A stretch of 64,000 nucleotides of DNA from JAFAHS01 sp046728175. GTDB taxonomy: Bacteria > Desulfobacterota > Binatia > Binatales > Binataceae. Positions 16,720 to 27,323 of this stretch are shown piece after piece. Made by a program: the position numbers and the translations under genes. The notes under the pieces are model-generated. The model saw nothing but the letters and a program-made list of their open reading frames with translations. It ran no database searches and was not told the origin of the DNA. The stretch's first letter is position 1, and each line of letters starts with the position of its first letter. The stretch is taken from assembly GCA_046728175.1 (NCBI GenBank), contig JBKPEA010000003.1:1-64000 (forward strand), in the 5' to 3' direction.

Positions 16720-19700
16720 ATGCTTCAGCTCCACTACGCGAATTGCTTTGAAAATCTGCTTGGGCCGCTGGCGCAGGCCGTTGAGCTAGATCAGCGGCGG
16801 GACCCACTCGCAACGCTGCCAATTATCGTTCCCAACCGCGCGGTCGAGCAATTCGCGAAATATGGAATCGCGGAGCGGCTCGGAGTCGCGGCCAACCTCG
16901 CGTTCCCGTTTCTGCGCCGTTATCTGGCCCGCATTGCAGAGCAGGCCGACTCAAGCATCCGGGTGCTCGAAGTTCCGCACTTGCAGGTCGCGCTATTCCA
17001 GTGCCTGCGCAGCGACGCGCATCTCGACGGGTTGCGAGCGGTTCGCGAATACTTTGCGGCGGCCAACCCCGCCACTGACGCTTTAGGAGAACTGCGGCTC
17101 TTCGAGCTGGCCGGCCGGGTAGCACACCTGTTCCAGGAATATTCGATTTCGCGAAGCGGGATGCTCCACGCGTGGAATTCGGGAAGCTCGCCTGCAAGGT
17201 CGGACGAGGAGCTCTGGGAGCGAACGCTGTGGACCCTGGTTTTCGACCGCGAGCGAGCCGCGCTTGGCGCCCCCCTGGCCTTCGACACCGAGCATCGGTG
17301 GATGCTTCTGCCGCAGGCGCTCGCCGCGATTCCCGATAGCCGCCTGCGCGACGTGCTCCCGCCCGTGCTCCATGTTTTCGGCCTCGCGTCGCCGGGCCGT
17401 GTTTTCCTGGAGATCTTCGCGCGCGTGGGCAGACTCGCCGACCTTTTGGTCTATGCGCTGAACCCGTGCATGGAGTTTTGGGAAGACGTCGATGATTCAT
17501 CGGCGGCCCGTGCTTCGACCTGGCGCCGCCGCGCGGAAAAGGTGGGCACGGCGCTCGAGGACGGCGAGGACCCCTTTGACCTCGCAACCCCGAGCGACAC
17601 ACGGGCGCTGCAGCTGTGGGGACGGCCGGGTCGCGAATACATCCGGATGCTCAATGAACTGACCCAGTGTGATTTTCAGCCGCACTTCACGCACGTCGGG
17701 GGCGCGTCACTTCTGGCGCGTCTGCAAGAAGACATTTTGGTGCGCGCGGCGAGCGCTCCCGGCGACCGAAAGAACCGGGTAGAACCACGGCCCCAGAGTA
17801 TTCGCTTCATCGGCGCGCCCGGGCTCCGGCGCGAGGTAGAGATCATCGCCAACGAAATTCTCCGGGTGGTCTCCGATGCGGAAGGATCCGGCTACTCGCC
17901 GTTGCGGTTTCACGAGGTGGCGGTTCTGGTTCCCGATGCGGTGGCCGACGCTTATCTGCCGCAGATCGAAAGCGTGTTCGCTTCGCAGTTCGCCATTCCA
18001 GTTGAAATAGCCGGGCGGCAGTTTTACCGATGCCGAGCCGCGGAGGCGCTCGCGCTGCTGATCAAGTTTCCGCTAGGGCGAGCGACGCGCGCGGAAATCC
18101 TGCGCCTCCTGACTCACCCCGTGATTGCCGGCACCGAGGGCGAGCTGGATATCGATCGCCTGAGCGCGTGGTGCGAGGAACTGGGGGTTTTCTTCGGGGT
18201 GGATGCGAGCGATCTAGCCGACACGTACGTGCCGGCCAACCTTTTTCAATGGGATCAGGCCCTGACGCGCATTACCTTGGGCGCCTTTATGGAGGGCGGC
18301 CTGGGCGAAGGTCACAATCTATATCAAAGCGAGTCGGGTGCATTACTGCCGTTAACTCTGCTGCAGGAGGAGGTCCCGGCGGCGGCGCGCTTTCTCAAAA
18401 CCGCGCGGACCCTTCTGGCCGACACGCGCGAGATCCGATCGCATCGCCTCTCGCTGTCGGATTGGGCTTTCCTGCTCGCCGAGCTCATTGGCACCTATGT
18501 TCAGGCCCGCGATCCCGAGGATCAGTCGTTTCGCGACCAATGCTTCGAAATTCTTGAGGCGATGGGCTCGCTCCGGACCGATCCGGTCAGCTATGAGGTC
18601 GCCCATTCCTTCGTAAGCGCCTCGCTCTCGGAGCGCGCTGCCCGGCAAGGCGGGTTTTCGGGTCGTGGGGTCGCAGCCGGCTCGCTTGGGACCCTTCGCG
18701 CGCTGCCGTTTCGGGCGATCTTCGTGATGGGCATGAACGAGGTGGCCTTTCCGGAACGAGATCGTCGCGAGCCGACCGACCTTCGGCTTGCGCGCCGCCA
18801 CCCGGGTGACATCAGTCCGCCAGAGCGCGACCGCTACTTATTTCTGGAATCGATTCTGGCGGCACGCGAGCGAATCGCTTTTTCATGGGTCGAGCGCGAT
18901 CCGCAGACCGGAGATCGACTGGAGCCTTCCACCACGGTGCGTGAGCTTCAATCTATCCTGCGAGGTTACCTGGACACTCCGCAGCAGCTTACCGAGCTGA
19001 CGACCTTCCATCCGGTAAGCAGCTACGACCCCGACTACTTTCCCGATCTGGCGGCCGTCGCGCGGCCGGATTCCAGTGCGCGTCGTGACCTCGTGAGCTT
19101 TGACTCGGCCGCACGCTGCGGTGCCCGGATGCGTCGACTGCGCGAGCATCTAGCCGTGGGTTCTCAAGACCACATATTGCCGGCGCGAGCTGCGCTCCTG
19201 GAGAGACTTGACCCGGGCGTACGCGCACGTCTGGCGGAAAGTCTCGGATCCTTCGAATTGCCGATCAAATCCGTGTCAAACGCCGACGAGCTCGATTTAC
19301 CCCTGGCCGCGGTACGGCGTTTCCTCGAGTGCCCCCTCCAGGGCGCGGCGAGATATGCGCTGGGGATGGTGGAGGATGACGGTCCGCCGGAGGATGCGGT
19401 CGACGAGCCAATCGCGCTGTCGAGACTCGATCATGCCCTGATTTTGCGCGAAGCATTCTGGACTGCCCGGGGTAAGCCGGAACTTTTCGTAGATGCTTAC
19501 CGAGAAGCAATCGCCACCGCGCAAATGAAGGGCGCCGCTCCTGCGGGGCCCTTCGCCGACGCCGCGATCGAGGCTGATTGCAAGCGCTTCGCGCGATGGT
19601 GCCGCGAACTGGATGCCAAGCGCCGCGACCTGGGCGAATGGCGAGTTTTCAGGATGGGCCGTGGCACCGAATCTTCCCGTGCCGACCGGGTCTTGCCGCC

Positions 19701-20286
19701 GTTGCGCCTTGATGTTTGCGCTATCGATCGCGAGGGTCGGGTGTTGGTTCGCAAAGTAAATCTGCATGGGTCGCTGGGAGCTTTTTCCCCGGCGCTCGAC
19801 AGTTCGCTACGCCTGGTCACCCGCTCCAAGCCGAAACCGCAGGACTTTCTCGAACTGTTCATCGCGGCAATCGCACTGCGCGCCGCCGGTGAGCCGGTCG
19901 CGAAGAGGTTCGAGGCGCTGGTGCTCGGCGACCCTGCGAGAAACTCAACCAAGGCGGCCCTTTGGAGCAGAGGGCTCGGCACGCCGGTGCCCGACGCGGC
20001 ACGCGAGTACCTCGCGCAACTGGTCGGCGAAATGACAACCCGTGCCCACGACTATTTCCTGCCGATCGAGGCGGTCGCGGAGGCTCGTCGCGCGATCCGA
20101 CGCGGCAAGGACGCGCTCGACCGCATCGACAATATCCGCGAAGGCTTCGGTTCCTGCGCCTCGGACTACGGCCCGGTCCGCAACGCTCGCGACTATGAGC
20201 CGCCGGATGAACACGAGGTCGCCGCCATCATTGGACGGCGTTTCCAGCCGGTCGAGGCGATTTTCGAAGGCCGGGACGACGGGTGA
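16720..20286 (+). CDS. recC: exodeoxyribonuclease V gamma subunit RecC
   Basis: A 1188-residue RecC, the subunit that holds the DNA fork and recognises Chi in the RecBCD enzyme. It opens with MLQLHYANCFENLL and PIIVPNRAVEQF, as RecC proteins do. The middle holds dead helicase motifs, such as GLRREVEIIANEI and FVMGMNEVAFPERDRREPTDL, and the C-terminus carries the inactive nuclease-like domain. Walker A residues are missing, as expected for RecC. recB starts inside its stop codon. Length is close to E. coli RecC (1122). Confidence 0.92.
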   Translation: MLQLHYANCFENLLGPLAQAVELDQRRDPLATLPIIVPNRAVEQFAKYGIAERLGVAANLAFPFLRRYLARIAEQADSSIRVLEVPHLQVALFQCLRSDAHLDGLRAVREYFAAANPATDALGELRLFELAGRVAHLFQEYSISRSGMLHAWNSGSSPARSDEELWERTLWTLVFDRERAALGAPLAFDTEHRWMLLPQALAAIPDSRLRDVLPPVLHVFGLASPGRVFLEIFARVGRLADLLVYALNPCMEFWEDVDDSSAARASTWRRRAEKVGTALEDGEDPFDLATPSDTRALQLWGRPGREYIRMLNELTQCDFQPHFTHVGGASLLARLQEDILVRAASAPGDRKNRVEPRPQSIRFIGAPGLRREVEIIANEILRVVSDAEGSGYSPLRFHEVAVLVPDAVADAYLPQIESVFASQFAIPVEIAGRQFYRCRAAEALALLIKFPLGRATRAEILRLLTHPVIAGTEGELDIDRLSAWCEELGVFFGVDASDLADTYVPANLFQWDQALTRITLGAFMEGGLGEGHNLYQSESGALLPLTLLQEEVPAAARFLKTARTLLADTREIRSHRLSLSDWAFLLAELIGTYVQARDPEDQSFRDQCFEILEAMGSLRTDPVSYEVAHSFVSASLSERAARQGGFSGRGVAAGSLGTLRALPFRAIFVMGMNEVAFPERDRREPTDLRLARRHPGDISPPERDRYLFLESILAARERIAFSWVERDPQTGDRLEPSTTVRELQSILRGYLDTPQQLTELTTFHPVSSYDPDYFPDLAAVARPDSSARRDLVSFDSAARCGARMRRLREHLAVGSQDHILPARAALLERLDPGVRARLAESLGSFELPIKSVSNADELDLPLAAVRRFLECPLQGAARYALGMVEDDGPPEDAVDEPIALSRLDHALILREAFWTARGKPELFVDAYREAIATAQMKGAAPAGPFADAAIEADCKRFARWCRELDAKRRDLGEWRVFRMGRGTESSRADRVLPPLRLDVCAIDREGRVLVRKVNLHGSLGAFSPALDSSLRLVTRSKPKPQDFLELFIAAIALRAAGEPVAKRFEALVLGDPARNSTKAALWSRGLGTPVPDAAREYLAQLVGEMTTRAHDYFLPIEAVAEARRAIRRGKDALDRIDNIREGFGSCASDYGPVRNARDYEPPDEHEVAAIIGRRFQPVEAIFEGRDDG

Positions 20287-23200
20287 TGGACCGCTACTAC
20301 TGGCGACCGGATATCGTCGACCAGATTCCCCTGGACGGCCACTGCGTCATTGAGGCCAGCGCCGGGACTGGCAAAACCTTCACCATCGAACACCTGGTGG
20401 TCGAGATTCTGCTCAACTCGGACACCCGCCTCGACCAAATCCTGGCGGTGACCTTCACGGAGAAAGCGGCCGGCGAATTGCGCGCACGCATCCGCGCGGC
20501 GATCGAAAAACCGCTTCATACTGAAATGGAGGCGGATCCGGGAACACGGGTACCGCTCGATCTCGAGAAGGCGGGACGGCTGGAACGCGCGCTGTTTTCT
20601 TTCGAACGCGCGCCGATTCACACGATCCATAGCTTCTGCCATCGGATGCTGGGCGATTTTGCGGTTCTAAGTGGCACGCGTCTGAAGCTCGAAGTTGCGG
20701 ATGCGCGAACGATGTTCCACGAGGCGTTCCGCTCGGAGCTGCGCGAGCACTTCGCAGGAGACGAATGGATGGGCCCGCTGCTCGAGGAATGGCTCGCCGA
20801 TGATCGCGGCAGCGATCGGTTGGAGGCCCTCCTGTTTGATGCCAATCAGCGCCACTATCTCGATTCGGACGCGTCCGCGGGAAACTCGGTCGCGGCCGAT
20901 GAACTCGTGGCAAGTTTCGACGATTCGAGGCTCCGGCACGAACTGCCCCCGACCCGCGCGAAAGGTGCATCGTACTCGGATCTCGAAACCATCGCCGAGG
21001 CGATCAAACGTTCGGGCCACGATACGTTGCGTCTGCGCCGCGAACTTGATGCCCAGGTGCTCGCGCGAATAGCGGCGTTGCAGCACTTGCCCGGTTTGTC
21101 GCCGGAGACCCGGCGATTCCTCAACGCCGTTGGGCGGGTGGAGTTCGCCGTGCCCTTGGAAGCGCGCATCATCGATAATTTTCTTCCTGCGGTCGCGCGG
21201 CGGCTCGATCGCATCAAGCGCGAACGCGGTGTTATCGATTTCGGCGATATGCCGCGCTGGCTATGGTCTGCGCTCGAAGGACCCCAAGGTCCCCGGCTGG
21301 CGACGATTTTGCGCGAACGATTCCACGTCGGGCTGGTCGATGAATTCCAGGATACCGACGATCTTCAATGGCGTATCTTTCGGAGGATATTCGTCGAAGG
21401 GGTCGGCACGCGGTTGCTGGTAGTTGGCGATCCGAAGCAAGCAATCTATGGTTTTCGCGATGCGGACGTTTTTACTTACCTCAAAGCGAAAACCGAGCTG
21501 CTGGAAAAGCACGGTGCCGCCTTCGTTCCATTGGTCAAGAACTTCCGCTCGACCGCCGAGGCGATAGATGCCGTCAATCTGATTTTCGCGCCCACTCCAG
21601 CGCCGGCCTTTTTTGTGGACGGCGACATCCGCTACGACCATCCGGTCTCGTGCGGCTTCTCTTCGACCGGTGCAGACCAGAGTCGATCGCCGATAAAACC
21701 GATCTCGATCTTCAGCCTGCCTGCGGGCGCGAAGCTTCCGGCGCGGCGTTATCGTGCAATGCTCGGCAGGAAAATCGCAGCGAGCTTGAAGAATCTGCTC
21801 GACGGAAACCCGCCGCCTGGGGGCACCCGCCAGACTTCGTCAGGCGCGCCTGACGTTTTCGTGCTGACCCGCACCCTGATGGAAAGCCGCGAGATGGCCG
21901 GGTACCTGCGCGATGCCGGCGTCCGGTACGCGTTCTACAAGCAGGATGGTCTATTCAAGACTCGTGAGGCAGGCCACATCCTCGACCTGCTGCGCGCCAT
22001 CGCGGAGCCGCATCGGCGCTCGCATCGTCTCAAGGCCTGGTCGACACCGTTTTTCGACGTAGCGCTACGCGAACTGCCGGGTCTCGAGGAGGTCGCGCCT
22101 ACCCATCCGCTGATGGCGCGATTGCTGCAATGGAAAGCGCTTGGCGACCAGAGGCGGTTCGCGGAGCTGTTCGGCGCAATGCTTCATGAGAGCGGCCTGG
22201 CGGCGCGTGAGTTGCTGCTCGTGGATTCCCACAGAGAGCTGACCAATTACGAGCATGTTTTCGAGATCCTTCTGGAGAGAGCTTTCTCTGCCACTCCCGA
22301 CCTTTTCGACCTGATTCAGATGCTTGCGAGCTGGGTGGATGGAGATGATCTACCGCCCGGCGAAAGTCCCGGGGTTCAGCGGCTCGAAAGCGAGCGCGAT
22401 GCTGTTCAAATAATGACGGTGCACAAGGCTAAGGGCCTCGAGGCGGATATCGTGGTGCTGTTCGGAGGATATGCGCACGCGCCGCCGGAACGTGATCGGG
22501 TGTCGGTGTTCCACACCGACGGCGAAAGAAAGGTGATTGCAGGTCAGTCTGCTCGAAATGCGGCGAAGGAGCAGCTTACAAATGAAGAAAGCGCTGAAAA
22601 CGAACGGCTGCTCTACGTCGCTCTGACTCGCGCGAGAAAGAGACTTTACCTGGCAATGTTTCCGCCAGGAGCGACTCTGCGCAACCTCGACGGCTATTAC
22701 CGCAAGTTGAACGAGCGGCTTAACGTGCTCGCGGCCGATAAGGGCGAATCTGGCAGCGGGTTTGAGAAACTGGTCGAGATAGTTCCGCTGCGCATGGGCA
22801 CGGCCCGACCAGCGCAAGCGGAGTTGGCGAACGCCAACGCCGCCGGCTTCGAGGCTTTGCCCGAGGGGTTACTAAGTGACGACCAGGATCATCAGCTGGC
22901 GCGATCGCTTCGCGAGATCGTGGCTCGTCACCGCGCACTTTCTATCGATTCCTACACCTCCCTACAGCGACGGGCCACGCTCGCCGACCAGGCAGACCCA
23001 TCGATTTTCAAATATGACGTCGACCCCGCCGGGACGGAGCCTCCGCCGCGTGACGAGCTGGGCGGCGGGCGAGCGGTGGGAGTCTTTCTGCACGAAGTAA
23101 TCGAACGGCTCGATCTGCGCGCGCTGGCCAATGCGCCCGACTTCGAGACCTGGATGGCGAGGACTGAGGTGCGGGAGACAATCGCCGCGAGTGCGCGCCG

Positions 23201-23750
23201 CCATCAGGTGTCGCAGGCCGAGCCGGGGCTCGCGCGTGGAGCACAGATTGTATTTAACGCGTTGCGCTCGCCGCTGGCGCTGGGCAACGAAATCGTTCCG
23301 GCGTTGGTGAATTGTGAAGGCACCCGCGAGATGGAGTTTACCTTTCCGATTCCGGACCGAGACCATCCGCTACTTGGTGCGGGGTGCGGCGGCGCCTGGA
23401 CCATCGACCGCGGGTTGCTGGTCGGATTCGTTGACTTCGTCTTCCGGTTTCGCGATCGGACTTATTTTGCGGATTGGAAGAGTGACCTCCTGCCTTCCTA
23501 TGATGCGGCGACCATCGCCGCACACGTGTCCGATCACTATTTGATTCAGGCACGCATCTACACGGTGGGAATTGTCCGCTTGTTGCGGATTCACGGCCCG
23601 AGCGAGTACGAAGAGCGGTTTGGCGGTCTGGTCTATGTTTTCCTGCGCGGCGTTAAGCCGAATGGCGACGGCCGCGCGGGGGCCTATTTTCATCGGCCGA
23701 GCTGGGAGGAGATCGTCGGCTATGAGCGCGATCTGATGACGGCGGGGTAG
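20286..23750 (+). CDS. recB: exodeoxyribonuclease V beta subunit RecB
   Basis: A 1154-residue RecB, the 3'-5' helicase and nuclease subunit. Walker A is EASAGTGKTFTIEHL (about residues 20-34), motif II is VDEFQDTD, motif III VGDPKQAIYGFRDAD and motif VI VALTRARKRLYLA. The C-terminal nuclease holds GFVDFVFRF and YFADWKS, matching the metal-binding GxxDxxF and DWKS residues. A GTG three bases earlier is possible, but the ATG at 20286 forms TGATG with the recC stop. The gene is about the usual size (1180 in E. coli). Confidence 0.94.
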   Translation: MDRYYWRPDIVDQIPLDGHCVIEASAGTGKTFTIEHLVVEILLNSDTRLDQILAVTFTEKAAGELRARIRAAIEKPLHTEMEADPGTRVPLDLEKAGRLERALFSFERAPIHTIHSFCHRMLGDFAVLSGTRLKLEVADARTMFHEAFRSELREHFAGDEWMGPLLEEWLADDRGSDRLEALLFDANQRHYLDSDASAGNSVAADELVASFDDSRLRHELPPTRAKGASYSDLETIAEAIKRSGHDTLRLRRELDAQVLARIAALQHLPGLSPETRRFLNAVGRVEFAVPLEARIIDNFLPAVARRLDRIKRERGVIDFGDMPRWLWSALEGPQGPRLATILRERFHVGLVDEFQDTDDLQWRIFRRIFVEGVGTRLLVVGDPKQAIYGFRDADVFTYLKAKTELLEKHGAAFVPLVKNFRSTAEAIDAVNLIFAPTPAPAFFVDGDIRYDHPVSCGFSSTGADQSRSPIKPISIFSLPAGAKLPARRYRAMLGRKIAASLKNLLDGNPPPGGTRQTSSGAPDVFVLTRTLMESREMAGYLRDAGVRYAFYKQDGLFKTREAGHILDLLRAIAEPHRRSHRLKAWSTPFFDVALRELPGLEEVAPTHPLMARLLQWKALGDQRRFAELFGAMLHESGLAARELLLVDSHRELTNYEHVFEILLERAFSATPDLFDLIQMLASWVDGDDLPPGESPGVQRLESERDAVQIMTVHKAKGLEADIVVLFGGYAHAPPERDRVSVFHTDGERKVIAGQSARNAAKEQLTNEESAENERLLYVALTRARKRLYLAMFPPGATLRNLDGYYRKLNERLNVLAADKGESGSGFEKLVEIVPLRMGTARPAQAELANANAAGFEALPEGLLSDDQDHQLARSLREIVARHRALSIDSYTSLQRRATLADQADPSIFKYDVDPAGTEPPPRDELGGGRAVGVFLHEVIERLDLRALANAPDFETWMARTEVRETIAASARRHQVSQAEPGLARGAQIVFNALRSPLALGNEIVPALVNCEGTREMEFTFPIPDRDHPLLGAGCGGAWTIDRGLLVGFVDFVFRFRDRTYFADWKSDLLPSYDAATIAAHVSDHYLIQARIYTVGIVRLLRIHGPSEYEERFGGLVYVFLRGVKPNGDGRAGAYFHRPSWEEIVGYERDLMTAG

Positions 23751-23757
23751 CTTTGGC

Positions 23758-25857
23758 GTGGATGGGGCGCACGACAAATACCAGCGACTGGCCTTGCGCG
23801 GCGCGTGGCGCCGATTTGAGATTTCTGGCGGGGGGCGAACCGGTGAACTCGAAAACCGGCTGCGTGGGCTGGAGGAAAAGGTTGGAGACCTCAACCTCGA
23901 GCGCGACACGGTTCATCTGGCGGCGGAATTAGCGGCGCTGGAGCCGAATCTGGACGATGACGCGCGCTTCGCGTTGATCGTCTTGACCATCGTGACGCTG
24001 GCCGCACTCGCTCAGGGCAGTACCCGTTTTCCGGTCACCGGCGAGATCTCTCGCGAGCCGATGCATCACATGCTCGGTGCCCTGATCGGGACCGACGCCG
24101 CCGCAAGCGAGAACATTCGTCGTTCGATACAAGACCTGCTTCTCAACCGGCGGGTCGCCAAAGTAATCGGCGGTAGGGAACTGGATCGGACGCCCTTGCT
24201 GTTTCTTGAGCCGTTCATTTCACACGCGAGGTCACGCGCCCTCGAAAGGCGGCTGGTGGACGGTATCACGGCGCGGCGAAAACGCGCGGAGCCTTTCGAG
24301 GCGGCGTGCATCCAGCGCGCACTAGATGATGTCATCGAACGACCGGCCTTCGCCAGCGACGCGTGTATCGAACTCTCCACCGAGCAGCTAAGCGCGGTCC
24401 GAACCGCGGTTGGCTCTCCGCTGGCGCTGATTTCGGGGGGGCCCGGGACCGGTAAGACGTCGATCGTGGTAGCGATCCTTCGGGTACTCGCGCGGCTTAA
24501 AGTGCCGCCCCGCGAAATTACGCTCGCCGCGCCCACCGGGCGCGCAGCGTTCCGCCTGCGCGATGCGGTGACCGCGTCGCTGGTGCGGATTGCCACACCA
24601 TCGGCAGAAGATGGGCAGCTTTTGGTGGCGGCCCTCGATGCCGTGACGGTTCATCGGCTGCTCGGCTATTCCCCCGATCGCGGGATATTTCTTCACCATC
24701 GCAACAATCCGATCGCGGCGCGCGCGGTGATCGTTGACGAAGCTTCGATGCTCGACCTCGCGATGATGGAACGCCTGGTCGGAGCAGTAGGAGCCGAGGC
24801 GCAACTCGTATTTCTGGGCGACGTTGATCAATTGCCGTCGGTTTCCGCGGGTGCGGCGTTCCGCGATCTGGTCCCGCTGGATCGCGTCCATCCGCTCTCC
24901 AACTCAAGCGTACGGCTGACGCGCAACTATCGAACCCCGAGCAGTAGTCCGAGCGGCGTTGCGATCGTCGAGGTATGTCGGCGCATCAACGCGGGCGACC
25001 GGACGCTGGCATCGGGGGCTGATTCGGCGGGAAGACACGCGCCACAGGTGCGATCGAAAGTTGACGAGATTGAATTCAAAGGCGTGGAGCTGTTGTCTAC
25101 TCCGCCTTGGGGGCTAGATGAGTTTTTGGATCGATGGGAGCGCGAGCAGGTCGTTGGGGAGGCCGCAATCGATTCCCTAGTCAACCGTGAGTATGCGATC
25201 AGCGACGCAACCGTTTCCGAGGAGGATCGCAGGAGCCTGACGCGGTTATGCGACTACCGGGCCAGAACCAGGATCTTGTGTGCGACGCGTGTGGGGTTGT
25301 CGGGCTCGGATGCGATCAACGCGCGCATGCATCGCCGGTTTTTGCACGACCGAGCGGGACGAAGGATACGCGTAGCACCGATGATCGCAGGGGACCCGGT
25401 AATCGTCGTGCGCAATGACTACGACCGGTCGCTGTTCAACGGCGATCAGGGTGTGGTTGTCAATGCGCTCGATTCCGACGGAGGGCGGTACGCTGCGGTG
25501 CTCTTTGTTAGGGAGGCCGATTTTGCAGTGTTTCGCCTCGATATGCTAGGCGACCTGCTCGAACTGGGTTATGCGACGACCGTACATAAGGCGCAGGGCT
25601 CCGAGTTCGATATTGCCGCCGTCATGCTTCCCGAGCGCGATCTGCCTGTGCTTACGCGCGAACTGCTCTACACGGCCGTGAGCCGATGCCGCAGCGGGGT
25701 GGTTATTGTGGGCGAGCCCAGCCTGCTGGTGGCCAGCATCGCGCGAAAGGCGGAAAGATATTCTGGTGTTGCGGCCGAGTTAGCAGCGCGGTTTTCGCCT
25801 GCGGGTCCGCAGCAGCTGGAATTGCCTCTACCTGGTTCTCGTTCCCGCGATCCATAG
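23758..25857 (+). CDS. recD: exodeoxyribonuclease V alpha subunit RecD
   Basis: A 699-residue RecD, the 5'-3' helicase of RecBCD. A helical N-terminal domain binds RecB. Walker A LISGGPGTGKTSIVV is near residue 222, DEASMLDLAMMERLV near 327 is motif II, and the closing helicase motif ATTVHKAQGSEFD near 605 is intact. LYTAVSRCR marks motif VI. The GTG start lies seven bases after the recB stop. An internal segment of about 80 residues (roughly 395-500) seems less conserved. With recC and recB this completes the operon. Confidence 0.92.
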   Translation: MDGAHDKYQRLALRGAWRRFEISGGGRTGELENRLRGLEEKVGDLNLERDTVHLAAELAALEPNLDDDARFALIVLTIVTLAALAQGSTRFPVTGEISREPMHHMLGALIGTDAAASENIRRSIQDLLLNRRVAKVIGGRELDRTPLLFLEPFISHARSRALERRLVDGITARRKRAEPFEAACIQRALDDVIERPAFASDACIELSTEQLSAVRTAVGSPLALISGGPGTGKTSIVVAILRVLARLKVPPREITLAAPTGRAAFRLRDAVTASLVRIATPSAEDGQLLVAALDAVTVHRLLGYSPDRGIFLHHRNNPIAARAVIVDEASMLDLAMMERLVGAVGAEAQLVFLGDVDQLPSVSAGAAFRDLVPLDRVHPLSNSSVRLTRNYRTPSSSPSGVAIVEVCRRINAGDRTLASGADSAGRHAPQVRSKVDEIEFKGVELLSTPPWGLDEFLDRWEREQVVGEAAIDSLVNREYAISDATVSEEDRRSLTRLCDYRARTRILCATRVGLSGSDAINARMHRRFLHDRAGRRIRVAPMIAGDPVIVVRNDYDRSLFNGDQGVVVNALDSDGGRYAAVLFVREADFAVFRLDMLGDLLELGYATTVHKAQGSEFDIAAVMLPERDLPVLTRELLYTAVSRCRSGVVIVGEPSLLVASIARKAERYSGVAAELAARFSPAGPQQLELPLPGSRSRDP

Positions 25858-25919
25858 GCCTCGGGCTGGCGTCCTGGTTTTCAGAACTGACTGAGCGGAC
25901 AGCTAGGCTGGTGACCATC

Positions 25920-26910
25920 TCAGACCGCCTTTATCCAAGGCAGGTTCGACGCGGCGATCATTTCGGCGAGCGTGGCTGGGTCCTGGTGGTATTTTCGCGG
26001 TGCCGCTTTCACATCGAGCTCTGCAGCGATTTCGTCGATCGCATCCGGGCAGTAGGCATATTCGCGTATGCGGGCGATTGCTCGATCTTGTTCTTCAAAA
26101 CGATTCACCCCCGCCAACACTTGCTCGGAGCCCTGTTCATCCCAGGTAATGACAATCCACTCGCCGTGATAGAGGAGCGCCTCGGACCTGAACGAGGGGT
26201 GCGAAAGCCATGCACGGACCCAAATCATCTTCTTGCCGCGCTCGCCGCCCACCCCAGGCACGTCGAGGGTCGCGTTCCCCAGCAACAGGTCCGTCATTCC
26301 GTCAACGTCACGCGCATTGAATGCCGCAACCACCCGATCGATTAATTCCTTTGACGGGGCGCGCAGCGAGGCATGGCTTTCGTGTGACGTCTCCTGCAGG
26401 TTTATGCGTCCACGATGAAGCGCTGACTTGACCGCCCCCCACGGTGGTCGACAACAGCACGGCAATCTCTTCGGCGGTAAAATCGAAAATGTCCTCGAGC
26501 ACGATGGCCGCGCGCTGCTGCGGCGAGGCCTGAGTAAGCAGCTTCGAAACCGCTTCGCGCGTTGAGACTGCCTGCTCCGGCGTGGGTGAGGGCGCGGGAA
26601 CAGCCGGCTGGCCAAAGCTGACTTCATTGCGGCGAAGCTGGTCAATCCAGAGATTGGTCGCGACTCGGAATAGGTAAGCGCGCGTGTCTTTCACCCGGCT
26701 GCTGTCGCCATAGAGATCGCCCCGCCCTATGGCACCGAAACCTCGAAGCAAGGTTTCCTGTAGCAGGTCTTCCGCTTCCCACACCTCGCCCGTGAGGCGG
26801 CGACAATACCGATACAGGGCCGGGCGAACCGGCTCGATCGTGTCGACATATGTGAACCAAGCGGTTCGCAGTTGCTGGGCCATCTCGTCGGATGCAGGCT
26901 GGTGGCTCAT
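25920..26910 (-). pseudogene. ECF sigma factor with SnoaL-like tail, one-base frameshift
   Basis: An ECF sigma factor of the group with a C-terminal SnoaL-like domain (ECF41-type). From ATG 26910 (preceded by GGAGG) it has region 2 (YRYCRRLTGEVWEAEDLLQE and TNLWIDQLRRNE) and region 4 (FTAEEIAVLLSTTVG). The next helix, AVKSALHRGR, and the tail KELIDRVVAAFNARDVDGM lie in another frame. The break is a run of six G on the coding strand (26435-26440): five G would restore one 329-residue protein. This may be a sequence error, a fresh mutation, or slippage that makes short and long forms. Confidence 0.75.
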
Positions 26911-27323
26911 TATGCGAGTCCTCCAGAAAATAGGACGGCGGGGTCCCCCGAAAAGATAGCGGGCTCTGAGCGATCTCGGGTTCCGAGGGTCGGAGTTACG
27001 GACCGGCCCTAAACCTCCTGTCTCTTGAGGCGCGGCCATGCGATTTTGCCCGCGGTTTCAGAAGAGACCCCGAGGCAGCCCGAGGGTCGAGCTTTCCGCG
27101 GGCTCGACACGTGCCTGAAACCTCGATGACACAGGAGCGTCATCGCCTTCTAGTATATAGGCAATTGCATCCGGTATGGGCCCCGTCCAGAGCGGCTCAA
27201 TTTCAGGACTGGCGGCCAATTCGCGGTATCGAGCGAGGCCTTGTATTGTCGACAGCGATCAGTGGCATCGGCTTGCATCCTGTATTTTAAGCGATCACAG
27301 CCTCCACTAATGAGGTGACAGCC
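26911..27323 (+). other. 413-bp divergent intergenic region
   Basis: This lies between the divergently read sigma factor and transketolase genes and must hold both promoters. I found no convincing -35/-10 pair, no repeat and no short coding frame with a family likeness. A GAGGTG ribosome-binding site at 27313-27318 is the only clear signal, serving transketolase. Confidence 0.45.
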
